DNA from: CAZLWA01 sp964563165
GTDB lineage: Bacteria; CLD3; SB21
DNA length: 51,817 nt
Direction: 5' to 3'
Assembly (NCBI GenBank): GCA_964563165.1
Contig: CAZLWA010000002.1
Span: 1 to 51,817 of the forward strand
Shown here: positions 17,401-25,894 of the stretch, piece by piece
How the letters are laid out: the number at the start of each line of letters is the position of its first letter
Position numbering within the stretch: the stretch's first letter is position 1
Made by a program: the position numbers and the translations under genes
The notes under the pieces: model-generated
What the model saw: only the letters and a program-made list of their open reading frames with translations
The model's database searches: none
What the model was told of the DNA's origin: nothing

Positions 17401-17840
17401 GATGCATGCCATTCCAAATTAATTTTCCGCTCGTTGTCGCTTATTTTATCCAATCTGATTTTCCAATAATTTTCCGGTAAGAACTTTTCCATGTGCTCCG
17501 CCCATTCGATCAATGTAACCGACCCCGGGGCGCCAATGAATTCGCTCAAGCCCAGTTCGTTAAGATCGCTTTCCTTCTCAATACGGTAAAAATCAAAATG
17601 CCGTACTTTTATTTTTTCGGCACGCAACAATCCTTCGTATTCATTCATGATGATGAACGTGGGGCTTGTTGCTGGGCGCTTTACCCGCAATCCTTCGCAA
17701 ACACCTTTAATGAACATTGTTTTTCCGCTTCCCACTTCTCCGAAGAGCGCTACCACCTGGCCGGGTTCGAGCTGCTCGCAAAACGACTTTCCTAATTGGA
17801 ATGTGGCGGATTCGGAAGAAGTGATGTGTTCGAGAGCCAT
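17397..17840 (-). CDS. tsaE: tRNA threonylcarbamoyladenosine biosynthesis ATPase TsaE
   Basis: TsaE is the P-loop ATPase that drives turnover of the t6A complex. The protein (147 residues from the ATG at 17840; a TTG at 17867 would add nine) has Walker A GEVGSGKT. The family's SPTFIIMNEYEG and HFDFYRIEKESDLNELG follow, with LIEWAEHMEKFLP near the end. It is first in the overlapping run tsaE-tsaB-rimI-accD, 89 or more bases from pgl upstream. Confidence 0.95.
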   Translation of the reverse strand: MALEHITSSESATFQLGKSFCEQLEPGQVVALFGEVGSGKTMFIKGVCEGLRVKRPATSPTFIIMNEYEGLLRAEKIKVRHFDFYRIEKESDLNELGLSEFIGAPGSVTLIEWAEHMEKFLPENYWKIRLDKISDNERKINLEWHAS

Positions 17841-17956
17841 TTTACAAATAATAAATACACTTTTCAACGATAATCAAAGTAAACGGATTCAACGGATTTA
17901 ACTGAACTCAAATTCTCAACAATCCCTTCAACTTCCATTCAAACCGTTAAATTTGA

Positions 17957-18697
17957 TCACCGTTTCAATTCCGCCGCCGCCGCTTCATCCAGCATCCACA
18001 GAAGGCGGCCGTGTACGGGCTTGATCATTTGCGACGGCAGGATCTCATTCGGCTCGGTATTTTCCAGCACGCGCTTGATCATTTTTGTTTTTGTCGCGCC
18101 GGAAACGAGAAACATGACGCAACCGGCATTATTGATGACCGGGAATGTGAACGTGATTCGGTGCGTGTTGAATTTCTTCACGAAATTATCCGTCACGAGC
18201 ATTTCCTTTTCACGCAGCGCATCCGATCCCGGAAACAGCGAAGCCGTGTGGCCGTCGTCGCCGAGCCCGAGCAAGATCAGATCGAACACCGGAAATTCCA
18301 CGTCGCCCAGCTCGAAGAAATTCTTCAATTCTTCTTCATACGCTCCCGATGCGAGCAGCGGATCTTCTTCGCTTTGCACACGGTGAATATTCTCCTCGGG
18401 GATATTGATTTTTGACAGCAAGGCTTCCTTCGCCATGCGGTAATTGCTGTCCGGATGGCTCGGGATGACAGACCGTTCGTCGCCCCAGAACAGGTGTACC
18501 TTGGTCCAGTCGATCTTGTCTTTGAATGCAGGCGTTGCCAGTAACGTGTAAACCGCACGGGGCGTGGTTCCGCCGGAAAGTGCGACGCAGAACCGTCCGC
18601 CGGATTGGATCGCTTTATTCCCGATCTCCAATATTTTCTTTGCCGCATCTTCGGCGAGAGCTTCCGCGTTCTTTGAGACAAGTATTTCCGGTTTCAC
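17957..18697 (-). CDS. pgl: 6-phosphogluconolactonase (DevB/Pgl type)
   Basis: This is the second enzyme of the oxidative pentose phosphate pathway, hydrolysing 6-phosphogluconolactone. The 246 residues show the sugar-phosphate isomerase-like fold motifs ALSGGTTPRAVY, HLFWGDERSV and LGLGDDGHTASLFPG, all typical of Pgl. The start is GTG at 18697, with GGAG 8 bases upstream. No zwf or gnd lies in the window. It may head the transcript that continues to tsaE. Confidence 0.95.
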   Translation of the reverse strand: MKPEILVSKNAEALAEDAAKKILEIGNKAIQSGGRFCVALSGGTTPRAVYTLLATPAFKDKIDWTKVHLFWGDERSVIPSHPDSNYRMAKEALLSKINIPEENIHRVQSEEDPLLASGAYEEELKNFFELGDVEFPVFDLILLGLGDDGHTASLFPGSDALREKEMLVTDNFVKKFNTHRITFTFPVINNAGCVMFLVSGATKTKMIKRVLENTEPNEILPSQMIKPVHGRLLWMLDEAAAAELKR

Positions 18698-18787
18698 TGT
18701 GCCACTCCGACTTTTTCAGGCATTTTCAAATTTCTTTCAAATATATTGAACTAACCTGTAACGGTCAAGGCTTTCGATTAATGAACA

Positions 18788-18945
18788 ATGAATAATGATC
18801 AATGAATAATAAAGACAAACTAAGCCACAGAGCCCACAGAGATCACGGAGAAAATACCAGCTTGGTGGTGTCCAAGTAATGATAAATGAATAATGATCAA
18901 TAAATAATAAAAACCAAAAACTCTGTGTGCTCTGTCCTCTGTGGC
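18788..18945. repeat. Intergenic repeat cluster: AT-rich direct repeats and CACAGAG inverted repeat
   Basis: Two copies of AATGAATAATGATCAATGAA (18788-18813 and, with small changes, 18885-18911) bracket the left arm of an inverted pair. GCCACAGAGCCCACAGAG starts at 18824; CTCTGTGTGCTCTGTCCTCTGTGGC ends at 18945. No ORF is present. CACAGAG arrays of this kind recur between genes of many environmental bacteria. Confidence 0.6.
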
Positions 18946-18958
18946 AAAATGATTAAAT

Positions 18959-19444
18959 TCAGTTTATATCCTGGTCTGTTTCAGTTCCCCATCCGTCAAA
19001 TTCGCAGTCAAATCTGCCCGCAATTTCTTCCATTTGCTTTGTCCACGTTACTATAATTTCGTCGGACATTCTTATTTTAGTTGTCCGGCCGGTAACAAGA
19101 AAACTTGATTTATCATAAGCGCAAAGATCGTATTCAACTTCGTAATTCAAATTTTCCAATGCGGCCGCTACCCGCAAAGCCTTGTCCAATGTCTTGGTGT
19201 AAAAAAAGTATTCGAGTTTTAGCTGCTTGTCTTCCGTCACGTTAAATTTACGCAGCCAGTCGAGTATCGGAGGTCTCATTTGCGGGCGCGATTGTTGTAG
19301 TTTGACTTGCTTTTTGCTTGGTAACGGCGGGGTCTGCGATTTGAAATAGGTTACGATTTCTTCCGGACTCATCTTTGCAATTTTTTTAGAAATTTCCGCG
19401 CGACGCCCACGCTGAAATTTCACGGAATCGAATTTCTTAGGCAT
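18959..19444 (-). CDS. RraB-like (RNase E inhibitor family) domain protein
   Basis: From the ATG at 19444 (GGAAG 8 bases upstream; an ATG at 19474 would add ten residues) the product is 161 residues. The N-terminal 70 residues are basic with Pro and Gln, and probably disordered. The C-terminal part (KLEYFFYTKTLDKALRVAAAL, then a Y.VEYDL strand and a FDGWGTETD end) looks like the RraB fold, in which FDGWG near the end is typical. E. coli RraB inhibits RNase E, but this window encodes RNase Y, so the role here may differ. The assignment is by motif only. Confidence 0.6.
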   Translation of the reverse strand: MPKKFDSVKFQRGRRAEISKKIAKMSPEEIVTYFKSQTPPLPSKKQVKLQQSRPQMRPPILDWLRKFNVTEDKQLKLEYFFYTKTLDKALRVAAALENLNYEVEYDLCAYDKSSFLVTGRTTKIRMSDEIIVTWTKQMEEIAGRFDCEFDGWGTETDQDIN

Positions 19445-19541
19445 GATGAGCTTCCGTGGATTACGGATCCTCAATTAATAGTCAGTTAGCCGATAGTTTC
19501 TTCCAGATCTTCTAAACGTACTCCTCGTCTTGCCGCTGTGA

Positions 19542-20720
19542 TCAATGCTCATCCCCGCCCTCACCCGCTTTGCTGGCAGAGGCCAGGTAGAAAGCACCGG
19601 CGGTAACAATTTTCGGATTCATAAGCACAACCAACGGAACGACCTCAACATATTCACCATCCGACGCGCCGATCCGGACCGGAACCTTTTCAAATCGCAG
19701 TTTTCCATCGGCGTTCTTGGATTTCTCAGCGATGAAAATATAACTCAAATCGCCTTCGTTCACAATCGCCTCGCGCGGGAGTGCATCCACGACATTTTGA
19801 TCAACTTGAATCCGCGCGTCCACAAAAATACCCGGCAGGAGATCACCTTTAGGATTGTCAATTTCGGCAAACACCTGGACGGCTTTAGTCTCACTTAGAA
19901 ATGCCGGGCCAACGTTAGAAATCGTCGCGGAAAACGTTTTCCCGGGCAAACTCGTTACGGCAAAAACCACTTTCTGACCTTTCTTTACAGAAAAAATATC
20001 TTTTTCAAATACCATCAGATCCGCATGAATTCGCGAATTATCGAGGATTTCTGCCAATTCCTTACCGGCCTCGACGGCCTGGCCGTTATTAATATCCAGT
20101 TTATTAATAAAACCTGATATCGGTGCGACTAGGGGAAGACTCCGCATGATCCGGTCATCGCCCAAATCCGCCGCATTCACTCCGAGCAGCCCAAGCTTCT
20201 GTTCCAGAGCGGACATTCTGACCTTTGCCGATCGGTAATCCGCCTCGCTCTGTTGGTAAATTTTACCCGAGCTGATATTCTCATCATACAGTTTCTTCTG
20301 GCGTTCAAATTCCTTTTCGAGCACGAACAACTGATTTTTCGCCTCGAGAAAGCCCTGCTGAAGTTGTATGAACTCCATACTCATAAGACTTGCCACAATC
20401 TGTCCCTTTTGCACAAAATCTCCCTCTCTAACACGAATTTCTCGTATGACGCCGGGCATCAGTACGCTGATGTCAGCGTGATTTTGAGGCGCGAGATGCA
20501 GCGTTCCGTTCGCTTTGACCGTAGTGGACAGATTCTTTTTCTCAAAACCGCCGACCTTGACGCCGATCGCATCCATCTGCAGCTGTGTGATTTCGACGTG
20601 ATTCACATCGTGAATTTCAGTTTCGGCGTGTTCTTCGGCTTTCATTTTTTCACCGCCCGATTTGCAGCACAGAGAGAAAAGAAGTGATCCTGAAACGATA
20701 GCATAAAAGAGCTTTTTCAT
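19542..20720 (-). CDS. czcB: RND efflux periplasmic adaptor (CzcB/CusB type)
   Basis: This membrane-fusion protein would link the inner-membrane pump to the outer-membrane factor. From the ATG at 20720 (AAAGGAT 7 bases upstream) it has 392 residues, with a lipoprotein signal ending SLCC. A barrel-sandwich hybrid domain follows (LMPGVIREIRVREGDFVQKG), then a coiled-coil hairpin (QQGFLEAKNQLFVLEKEFE) and beta-barrel domains. An acidic, His-containing N-terminal linker (EEHAETEIHDVNH) may bind metal. It starts 16 bases after the stop of the pump gene, so the operon order is pump then adaptor. Confidence 0.92.
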   Translation of the reverse strand: MKKLFYAIVSGSLLFSLCCKSGGEKMKAEEHAETEIHDVNHVEITQLQMDAIGVKVGGFEKKNLSTTVKANGTLHLAPQNHADISVLMPGVIREIRVREGDFVQKGQIVASLMSMEFIQLQQGFLEAKNQLFVLEKEFERQKKLYDENISSGKIYQQSEADYRSAKVRMSALEQKLGLLGVNAADLGDDRIMRSLPLVAPISGFINKLDINNGQAVEAGKELAEILDNSRIHADLMVFEKDIFSVKKGQKVVFAVTSLPGKTFSATISNVGPAFLSETKAVQVFAEIDNPKGDLLPGIFVDARIQVDQNVVDALPREAIVNEGDLSYIFIAEKSKNADGKLRFEKVPVRIGASDGEYVEVVPLVVLMNPKIVTAGAFYLASASKAGEGGDEH

Positions 20721-20736
20721 AATCTTATCCTTTGGT

Positions 20737-23700
20737 TCATTTTCCTGCAATATAGTTCAATAAAATCGCTGTCTCGTTGTATTCCGTCAAACGATCCAAA
20801 TAATCCTGCTTGATCCGCAAGGCCAGTGTGGTATTTTGGACAAATTCGACGTACGTAATATTGCCCGCGAGATAGGACTTTTGTGTTTGGTCGATGATCT
20901 GATCCGCCTGCTTGAGCGCAAATTCTTTATAATAAGACACTGTAGCTTCATTCTTCTTCAGTTCCTGACTCAGGCGAGAATACTCAGTTTCGATACCCTG
21001 CTTTTGAAATTGATACGTCAATTGGGCATTCTTTTTGGCAATGCCTGCAGCCTGCACGCGCCCGGCTTGCGGCCAAAACCACAGAGACACGCTCAATCCG
21101 ATCTCATAAAACCGGAATCCTTTCTTGTTATCGATCGAAGTGTTCGTAAATCCCATTCGAATATCCGGCAAGAACTGAGACCGCTCGAGGCTAAGCTGCG
21201 TTTGTGCCAACGATACATTTTGAAGATAGTAATCAATTACCGGGCTTTGCGCCACGGAATCTAATGAAGCAGACATCTGTATGGGTGTCGTTTCGTCGAC
21301 ACCGACCATCGCGTTCGAATTCATCAGAAAACTAAGTGACGTCAATAATATCTTGCCGTCAGCTTCGATCCGGTTCTTCTCGATTTTGATCGCCTGCAGT
21401 TGCGTCTGCGCCGTCAATAATTCCAGTGAGGCGCTCTCGCCTACATCAAATTTGACTTTTGCCGCTTGCTCAAATCGACCATAGATACTGTCCTGCTTCG
21501 CCAGCAGTACCTGGCGCCGGTGGTTAACTAACAAGGCATAATACACAAGACGGACGTTTCTTATCAGCTCTTTTCGCCGGATCGATCTATCCGTCTCGCT
21601 GAGTTTGACCAAACGCGACGAGTAGCTTTGTTTAAGCAGGTAATTCGTAGGAAATTGTATCGTCTGAGTAATTGAGTAGCTCCGGTCTGTCACCCCTGAA
21701 TTGAACTGTCCTCGCGTATATCCGAGTTCAGTTTTTCCAAGATCCCACGCAGTTTTTCGAAGCGCTTTTTGATAATCGACATTTCCTTCGGCCGCTTTGA
21801 TTCCTAAGTTGTTTTCGACGGCCGTTTTGATGGCGTCGTCCAGGCTGATTTTAGTCGCAGGCGATTGTGCAAGAACGCTAGAAGAAGTAATTAGCACAAA
21901 CACAAACAAGATTCCAACTACCGGCGTTATCCCGGAGCGGGACGAAGCCGATCTAAGCTTGAAGAAGATAGCATAAAGAACCGGCAGAACGATCAGCGTC
22001 AGAAGCGTTGAACTGATCAGTCCCCCTATCACAACCGTTGCCAGCGGTTTTTGCACTTCGGCACCAGAAGATGAGGACAATGCCATCGGCAAAAACCCAA
22101 GCGATGCGACCGCCGCCGTCATGATGACCGGTCGCAGCCGGCCTTTCGTACCTTTTAGAATGCGATCCTGAATATCCTCGACCCCTTCTTTTTCAAGTTG
22201 ATTAAAATAACCGATGAGCACGATGCCATTTAGGACGGCCACACCAAACAGAGCGATAAAGCCCACACCCGCCGATATGCTAAAGGGCATGCTGCGAATC
22301 AGGAGGGCAAAGACGCCGCCGATGGCCGCTAATGGGATCGCCGAAAATATGAGAAGAGTTTCTTTGATCGAATGAAACGTAAAAAACAGAAGAATCAGAA
22401 TGAGCAGGAGCGATGCCGGCACGGCAATCGCCAATCGTGATTTAGCCGCGATCAGATTCTCAAACGCTCCGCCGTAAGTGATGTAGTATCCCGACGGAAG
22501 CTTTATTTTTGATTCGATCACGTAACTGATCTCTTCCACCAGCGATTCCACATCCCGGTTTCGGACATTGAGGCCGACATAAATCCGCCGCTTTGCATCT
22601 TCCCTGGAAATCTGCATAGGCCCCTTCTCAAATAGTATCTCAGCTACCTCCTGAATCGGTATTTGATGCCCATTGGGTAATGAAATATAAAGTTGTTTCA
22701 CATCCTCTAACTCCGAACGGTATGCCTTGTCCAACCGGACGACCATGTCAAACCGCCTTTCGCCTTCAAAAACCTGCCCTGCCGTCTCGCCGGCAAATGC
22801 TGTCCGAAGGACTCGGTTCACATCCGCGATATTCAGTCCGTACTGGGCTATTTTATCACGTTTGTATTTTACCTGGATCTGCGGAAGTCCTGTTACTTTT
22901 TCGACAAAAAGATCTGCCACACCCGGAACATTCTGGATTGCTTTGGCTACGCGATTTGCATAATCCGATAAAACATCAATATCTTCACCAAATAGCTTAA
23001 TAACAACGTCCTGACGCGCGCCGGTCATCAGTTCGTTAAACCTCATTTGAATAGGCTGCTGGAAACCAAATTCCACTCCGGGAAAGATTGAAAGAGCTCC
23101 TGCCATTTTTTCAGCTAATTCATCGCGTGAAGATGCGCTGACCCATTCTTCCCTGTCTTTTAGAATAATCATCATGTCTGCCGCCTCGATAGGCATAGGA
23201 TCTGTCGGAATTTCAGACGTACCTATCTTGCCAACGACTTCTTTGACCTCCGGAAAATTCTTAAGCACGACGTCGCTCGCTTTCGTCATGGTTTCGACCG
23301 TTTGCGAAAGCGAGGCGCCTGCCATAAGACGCGTCTCGACCGCAAAATCACCTTCTTCGAGCGTCGGAATGAATTCACCGCCCATGTTCAAGAATGCAAC
23401 AAAAGTAAAGAACAAAAGGATCGCGGAAGAACCGATCACAAGCGCTTTCCGGCGAAGGGCAAACCGTATTGTGGGGTCGTACCGTTTATGAAGAAAACGC
23501 ATGATGTGCGCCGATATATTGGCGGTGTGCATGGTCTTGCGGCTCAACGCTAAAGCCGACATCATGGGGATATAGGTGAGCGAAAGAATCAATGCTCCCA
23601 GAATCGCAAATGACACGGTTTGCGCCATCGGTTTGAACATTTTGCCTTCAATGCCTACAAGTGAAAGAATCGGCAAGTAGACGATAAGGATAATGATCTG

Positions 23701-25068
23701 TCCGAACGCGGCGGAACGCATGAGCACCGATGAGGCCCTTTGCACTTCGTCATCCATCTGTTCTCTGGAAAGTATCGTCCCACCCTCCACATGATGCTGG
23801 CTTCGCGTGATACGGTGCAATACATTCTCGACGATGATCACGGCGCCGTCCACTATCAAGCCGAAGTCGATCGCACCGAGGCTCATCAGATTTCCCGATA
23901 CGCCGAACGCATTCATCATAGAAACTGCAAATAGCATTGAAAGGGGAATGACGGATGCCACGACCAACCCGGCGCGAATGTTACCCAGGAGCAAAACAAG
24001 TACAAAGACTACAATGAGGGCGCCTTCGGCAAGATTGGTGGTCACGGTGCTTATCGCATTGTTAACCAGCTTGGTCCGGTCGAGGAAAGGTTCGATCACT
24101 ATCCCTTCCGGAAGTGTTTTTTCAATGTTCTTAATTCTTTTTTTGACTTCTCCGATCACTTCCGCAGAGTTCGCTCCCTTGAGCATGAGCACCAACCCTC
24201 CCACAACCTCGCCATCCGCGTTTCGCGTCATAGCGCCATATCGTACTGCATGGCCATATTGAACGGCCGCCACGTCGCGCAGTAACACGGGCAATCCCTG
24301 CGGCGTCATTTTGACCACGATTTTTTGAATGTCCTCGATACCGGAAACGAGCCCGATCCCGCGTATGAAGTAGGCATTGGGTTTCTTATCAATATACGCG
24401 CCGCCTGTATTTTCATTATTTTTCTCCAGTGCCTCGAATACTTCCTCAAGTGTGAGATTCATGCTCCGCAATTTTTCGGGATTGACGGCGATCTCATACT
24501 GCTTCAAATATCCGCCAAAACTGCTCACCTCTGCGACGCCGGGCGTTCCAAGCAACTGGCGGCGGACAATCCAATCCTGTATGGTTCGTAAATCCATCGC
24601 GGTAAATTTGTTTTCGGAGCCCCGCTTCGTATGTAAAACATATTGGTAAATCTCCCCCAACCCGGTGGTTACAGGCGCTAATTCCGGTTTTCCCATTCCT
24701 TTTGGAATTTGGGCTTCCGCTTCTTTCAAACGCTCGGACACCATTTGACGGGCTTTGTAAATATCCACTTCGTCTTTAAATACAATAGTCACCACGGATA
24801 AACCAAAACGGGATGTTGATCGCAATTCAATCATATCCGGTATGGTAGCGACAGAAAACTCGATGGGCGAAGTGATAAAGCGCTCTACTTCCTGAGCCGC
24901 CAGCGTAGGCGCGGTTGAAATAACTTGTACTTGATTATTGGTAATATCCGGAACCGCATCGATGGGTAATTGAGTCACTGAATACGAACCCCAAATGACC
25001 AGTAAGAGCGTCAATAGTCCGATAATGAGTTTGTTTTGTATTGAAAATGAAATAATACGATCAATCAT
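20737..25068 (-). CDS. czcA: CzcA-type heavy-metal RND pump fused to a TolC-like outer-membrane factor
   Basis: Residues 1 to about 1040 are a complete HME-RND proton/metal antiporter with two periplasmic porter loops. The fourth membrane helix carries DFGLIVDGAVIIVEN, with Asp401, Asp407 and Glu414. This is the exact DFGX3DGAX3VEN signature of Zn/Co/Cd (CzcA) pumps, not the Cu/Ag form. After the last helix comes a second hydrophobic segment with a signal-peptidase-like site (SSSVLA, then QSP at about 1068). A full outer-membrane efflux domain of about 376 residues follows. The 1443 residues thus join two normally separate proteins; similar fusions occur in Bacteroidetes. The downstream adaptor and upstream Cys-rich peptides complete a metal-efflux operon. 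Confidence 0.95.
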   Translation of the reverse strand: MIDRIISFSIQNKLIIGLLTLLLVIWGSYSVTQLPIDAVPDITNNQVQVISTAPTLAAQEVERFITSPIEFSVATIPDMIELRSTSRFGLSVVTIVFKDEVDIYKARQMVSERLKEAEAQIPKGMGKPELAPVTTGLGEIYQYVLHTKRGSENKFTAMDLRTIQDWIVRRQLLGTPGVAEVSSFGGYLKQYEIAVNPEKLRSMNLTLEEVFEALEKNNENTGGAYIDKKPNAYFIRGIGLVSGIEDIQKIVVKMTPQGLPVLLRDVAAVQYGHAVRYGAMTRNADGEVVGGLVLMLKGANSAEVIGEVKKRIKNIEKTLPEGIVIEPFLDRTKLVNNAISTVTTNLAEGALIVVFVLVLLLGNIRAGLVVASVIPLSMLFAVSMMNAFGVSGNLMSLGAIDFGLIVDGAVIIVENVLHRITRSQHHVEGGTILSREQMDDEVQRASSVLMRSAAFGQIIILIVYLPILSLVGIEGKMFKPMAQTVSFAILGALILSLTYIPMMSALALSRKTMHTANISAHIMRFLHKRYDPTIRFALRRKALVIGSSAILLFFTFVAFLNMGGEFIPTLEEGDFAVETRLMAGASLSQTVETMTKASDVVLKNFPEVKEVVGKIGTSEIPTDPMPIEAADMMIILKDREEWVSASSRDELAEKMAGALSIFPGVEFGFQQPIQMRFNELMTGARQDVVIKLFGEDIDVLSDYANRVAKAIQNVPGVADLFVEKVTGLPQIQVKYKRDKIAQYGLNIADVNRVLRTAFAGETAGQVFEGERRFDMVVRLDKAYRSELEDVKQLYISLPNGHQIPIQEVAEILFEKGPMQISREDAKRRIYVGLNVRNRDVESLVEEISYVIESKIKLPSGYYITYGGAFENLIAAKSRLAIAVPASLLLILILLFFTFHSIKETLLIFSAIPLAAIGGVFALLIRSMPFSISAGVGFIALFGVAVLNGIVLIGYFNQLEKEGVEDIQDRILKGTKGRLRPVIMTAAVASLGFLPMALSSSSGAEVQKPLATVVIGGLISSTLLTLIVLPVLYAIFFKLRSASSRSGITPVVGILFVFVLITSSSVLAQSPATKISLDDAIKTAVENNLGIKAAEGNVDYQKALRKTAWDLGKTELGYTRGQFNSGVTDRSYSITQTIQFPTNYLLKQSYSSRLVKLSETDRSIRRKELIRNVRLVYYALLVNHRRQVLLAKQDSIYGRFEQAAKVKFDVGESASLELLTAQTQLQAIKIEKNRIEADGKILLTSLSFLMNSNAMVGVDETTPIQMSASLDSVAQSPVIDYYLQNVSLAQTQLSLERSQFLPDIRMGFTNTSIDNKKGFRFYEIGLSVSLWFWPQAGRVQAAGIAKKNAQLTYQFQKQGIETEYSRLSQELKKNEATVSYYKEFALKQADQIIDQTQKSYLAGNITYVEFVQNTTLALRIKQDYLDRLTEYNETAILLNYIAGK

Positions 25069-25162
25069 CTGTGCTCCTAAGCAGAATCATGCCGAAGACG
25101 GACTTAGCCGATATCGCTGATTTCAGTGAATAATTAGTGGATAAGAAAATTAAAATGGAGAA

Positions 25163-25480
25163 TTAAGCAATTCGCGGAGGGATAAATACGAAACGTGATG
25201 GATCGTCTGCAGTTAGAACATCTGGAAAATATCTTAGCTCGGAATGTGTTAAAAACAATTGAACATGAACTTGGTTGGCCGGGGAGACTGTCGTTCCGCA
25301 GCATTGACAGATACAAAAAGGACCGCATAAGCTTTCTTGGTCCGCATGCCGGTCGGTGGATTGATCTTCGCACAGATGAATCTCACTGCCGCACGCAGCG
25401 GCCGTTAACCGGTCGGCACATGGCATACTTGCTATCACGATGAAGAAAAGTAAAAAGAGTTTTAATAAATTTTTCGACAT
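25163..25480 (-). CDS. Cys/His-rich secreted peptide, DUF6660-like, linked to metal efflux
   Basis: The 105-residue product has a signal peptide (about 1-22, SMPCAD at its end). A metal-ligand-rich core follows: CGSEIHLCEDQ, HADQES, then LCGPFCICQCCGT. The CxPFCxCxCC pattern and a C-terminal ..FIPPRI match DUF6660-type proteins that lie beside czcA in Bacteroidetes. It is probably a periplasmic metal-binding or sensing peptide. It lies 94 bases before the pump gene on the same strand. Confidence 0.7.
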   Translation of the reverse strand: MSKNLLKLFLLFFIVIASMPCADRLTAAACGSEIHLCEDQSTDRHADQESLCGPFCICQCCGTTVSPANQVHVQLFLTHSELRYFPDVLTADDPSRFVFIPPRIA

Positions 25481-25510
25481 GAATAATGTTACAATGTATT
25501 TTTTCTGAAA

Positions 25511-25645
25511 TCAAGCCATTTGACAAAAAATGTTTAGGTTGTTGAAATTCACACAAGCCTTTTGACCGCAGCTGTCGTCAGAGCAGCAGGGCTTCACGGA
25601 CAAGAGCAAAACATGAAATGCCAATATGAGGGATAAGATCTTCAT
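25511..25645 (-). CDS. Short Cys-rich exported peptide beside metal-efflux genes
   Basis: From the ATG at 25645 (GGA 6 bases upstream) this is a 44-residue peptide. It has a signal-like start MKILSLILAFHVLLLSVKPC and then CCSDDSCGQKAC, ending FCQMA. An upstream ATG at 25696 falls inside the promoter and is rejected. The N-terminus resembles that of the DUF6660-like neighbour, so it is either a small paralogue or a truncated one. It begins the transcript that leads to the CzcA fusion. Confidence 0.5.
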   Translation of the reverse strand: MKILSLILAFHVLLLSVKPCCSDDSCGQKACVNFNNLNIFCQMA

Positions 25646-25695
25646 GGCCGATCCACAATTCATGATAGCATACACGAACCTTGATTTATGAAGCA

Positions 25696-25724
25696 AAATT
25701 AGCGATTAAAATTCTGTTTGTCAA
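25696..25724 (-). promoter_or_regulatory. Promoter of the metal-efflux locus
   Basis: TTGACA (25724-25719) and TAATTT (25701-25696) are 17 bases apart on the minus strand. The -10 region continues as TAATTTTG, which also fits the Bacteroidetes TAnnTTTG form. A start near 25689 gives a leader of about 45 bases. Confidence 0.6.
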
Positions 25725-25778
25725 GCTGACGCCCCACAGAAACATCACTTGTTCATCGGAATAAAAAACAGAATTATA

Positions 25779-25807
25779 TTGTTAAACTGTTGTCGGAATA
25801 CTAAATT
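25779..25807 (+). promoter_or_regulatory. Possible promoter of the thiolase gene
   Basis: TTGTTA (25779-25784) and TAAATT (25802-25807) are 17 bases apart. The resulting leader would contain the GTCATTC-family hairpin at 25821-25859. Confidence 0.4.
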
Positions 25808-25820
25808 GATTTTCAAGTCG

Positions 25821-25859
25821 GGGGATTCTTCGTCCCGATGAATCGGGTCTCAGAATGAC
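25821..25859 (-). repeat. GTCATTC hairpin element, copy 1
   Basis: Read on the minus strand: GTCATTCTGAG, a stem-loop built on CCCGATTCATCGGG, then GAAGAATCCCC. It matches the copy at 27082-27120 in opposite orientation with one mismatch in about 38 bases. It sits between the likely promoter and start codon of the thiolase gene. Confidence 0.75.
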
Positions 25860-25894
25860 AGCCGACCCTGTTGATACCAAGATAGGAAGTTTTT

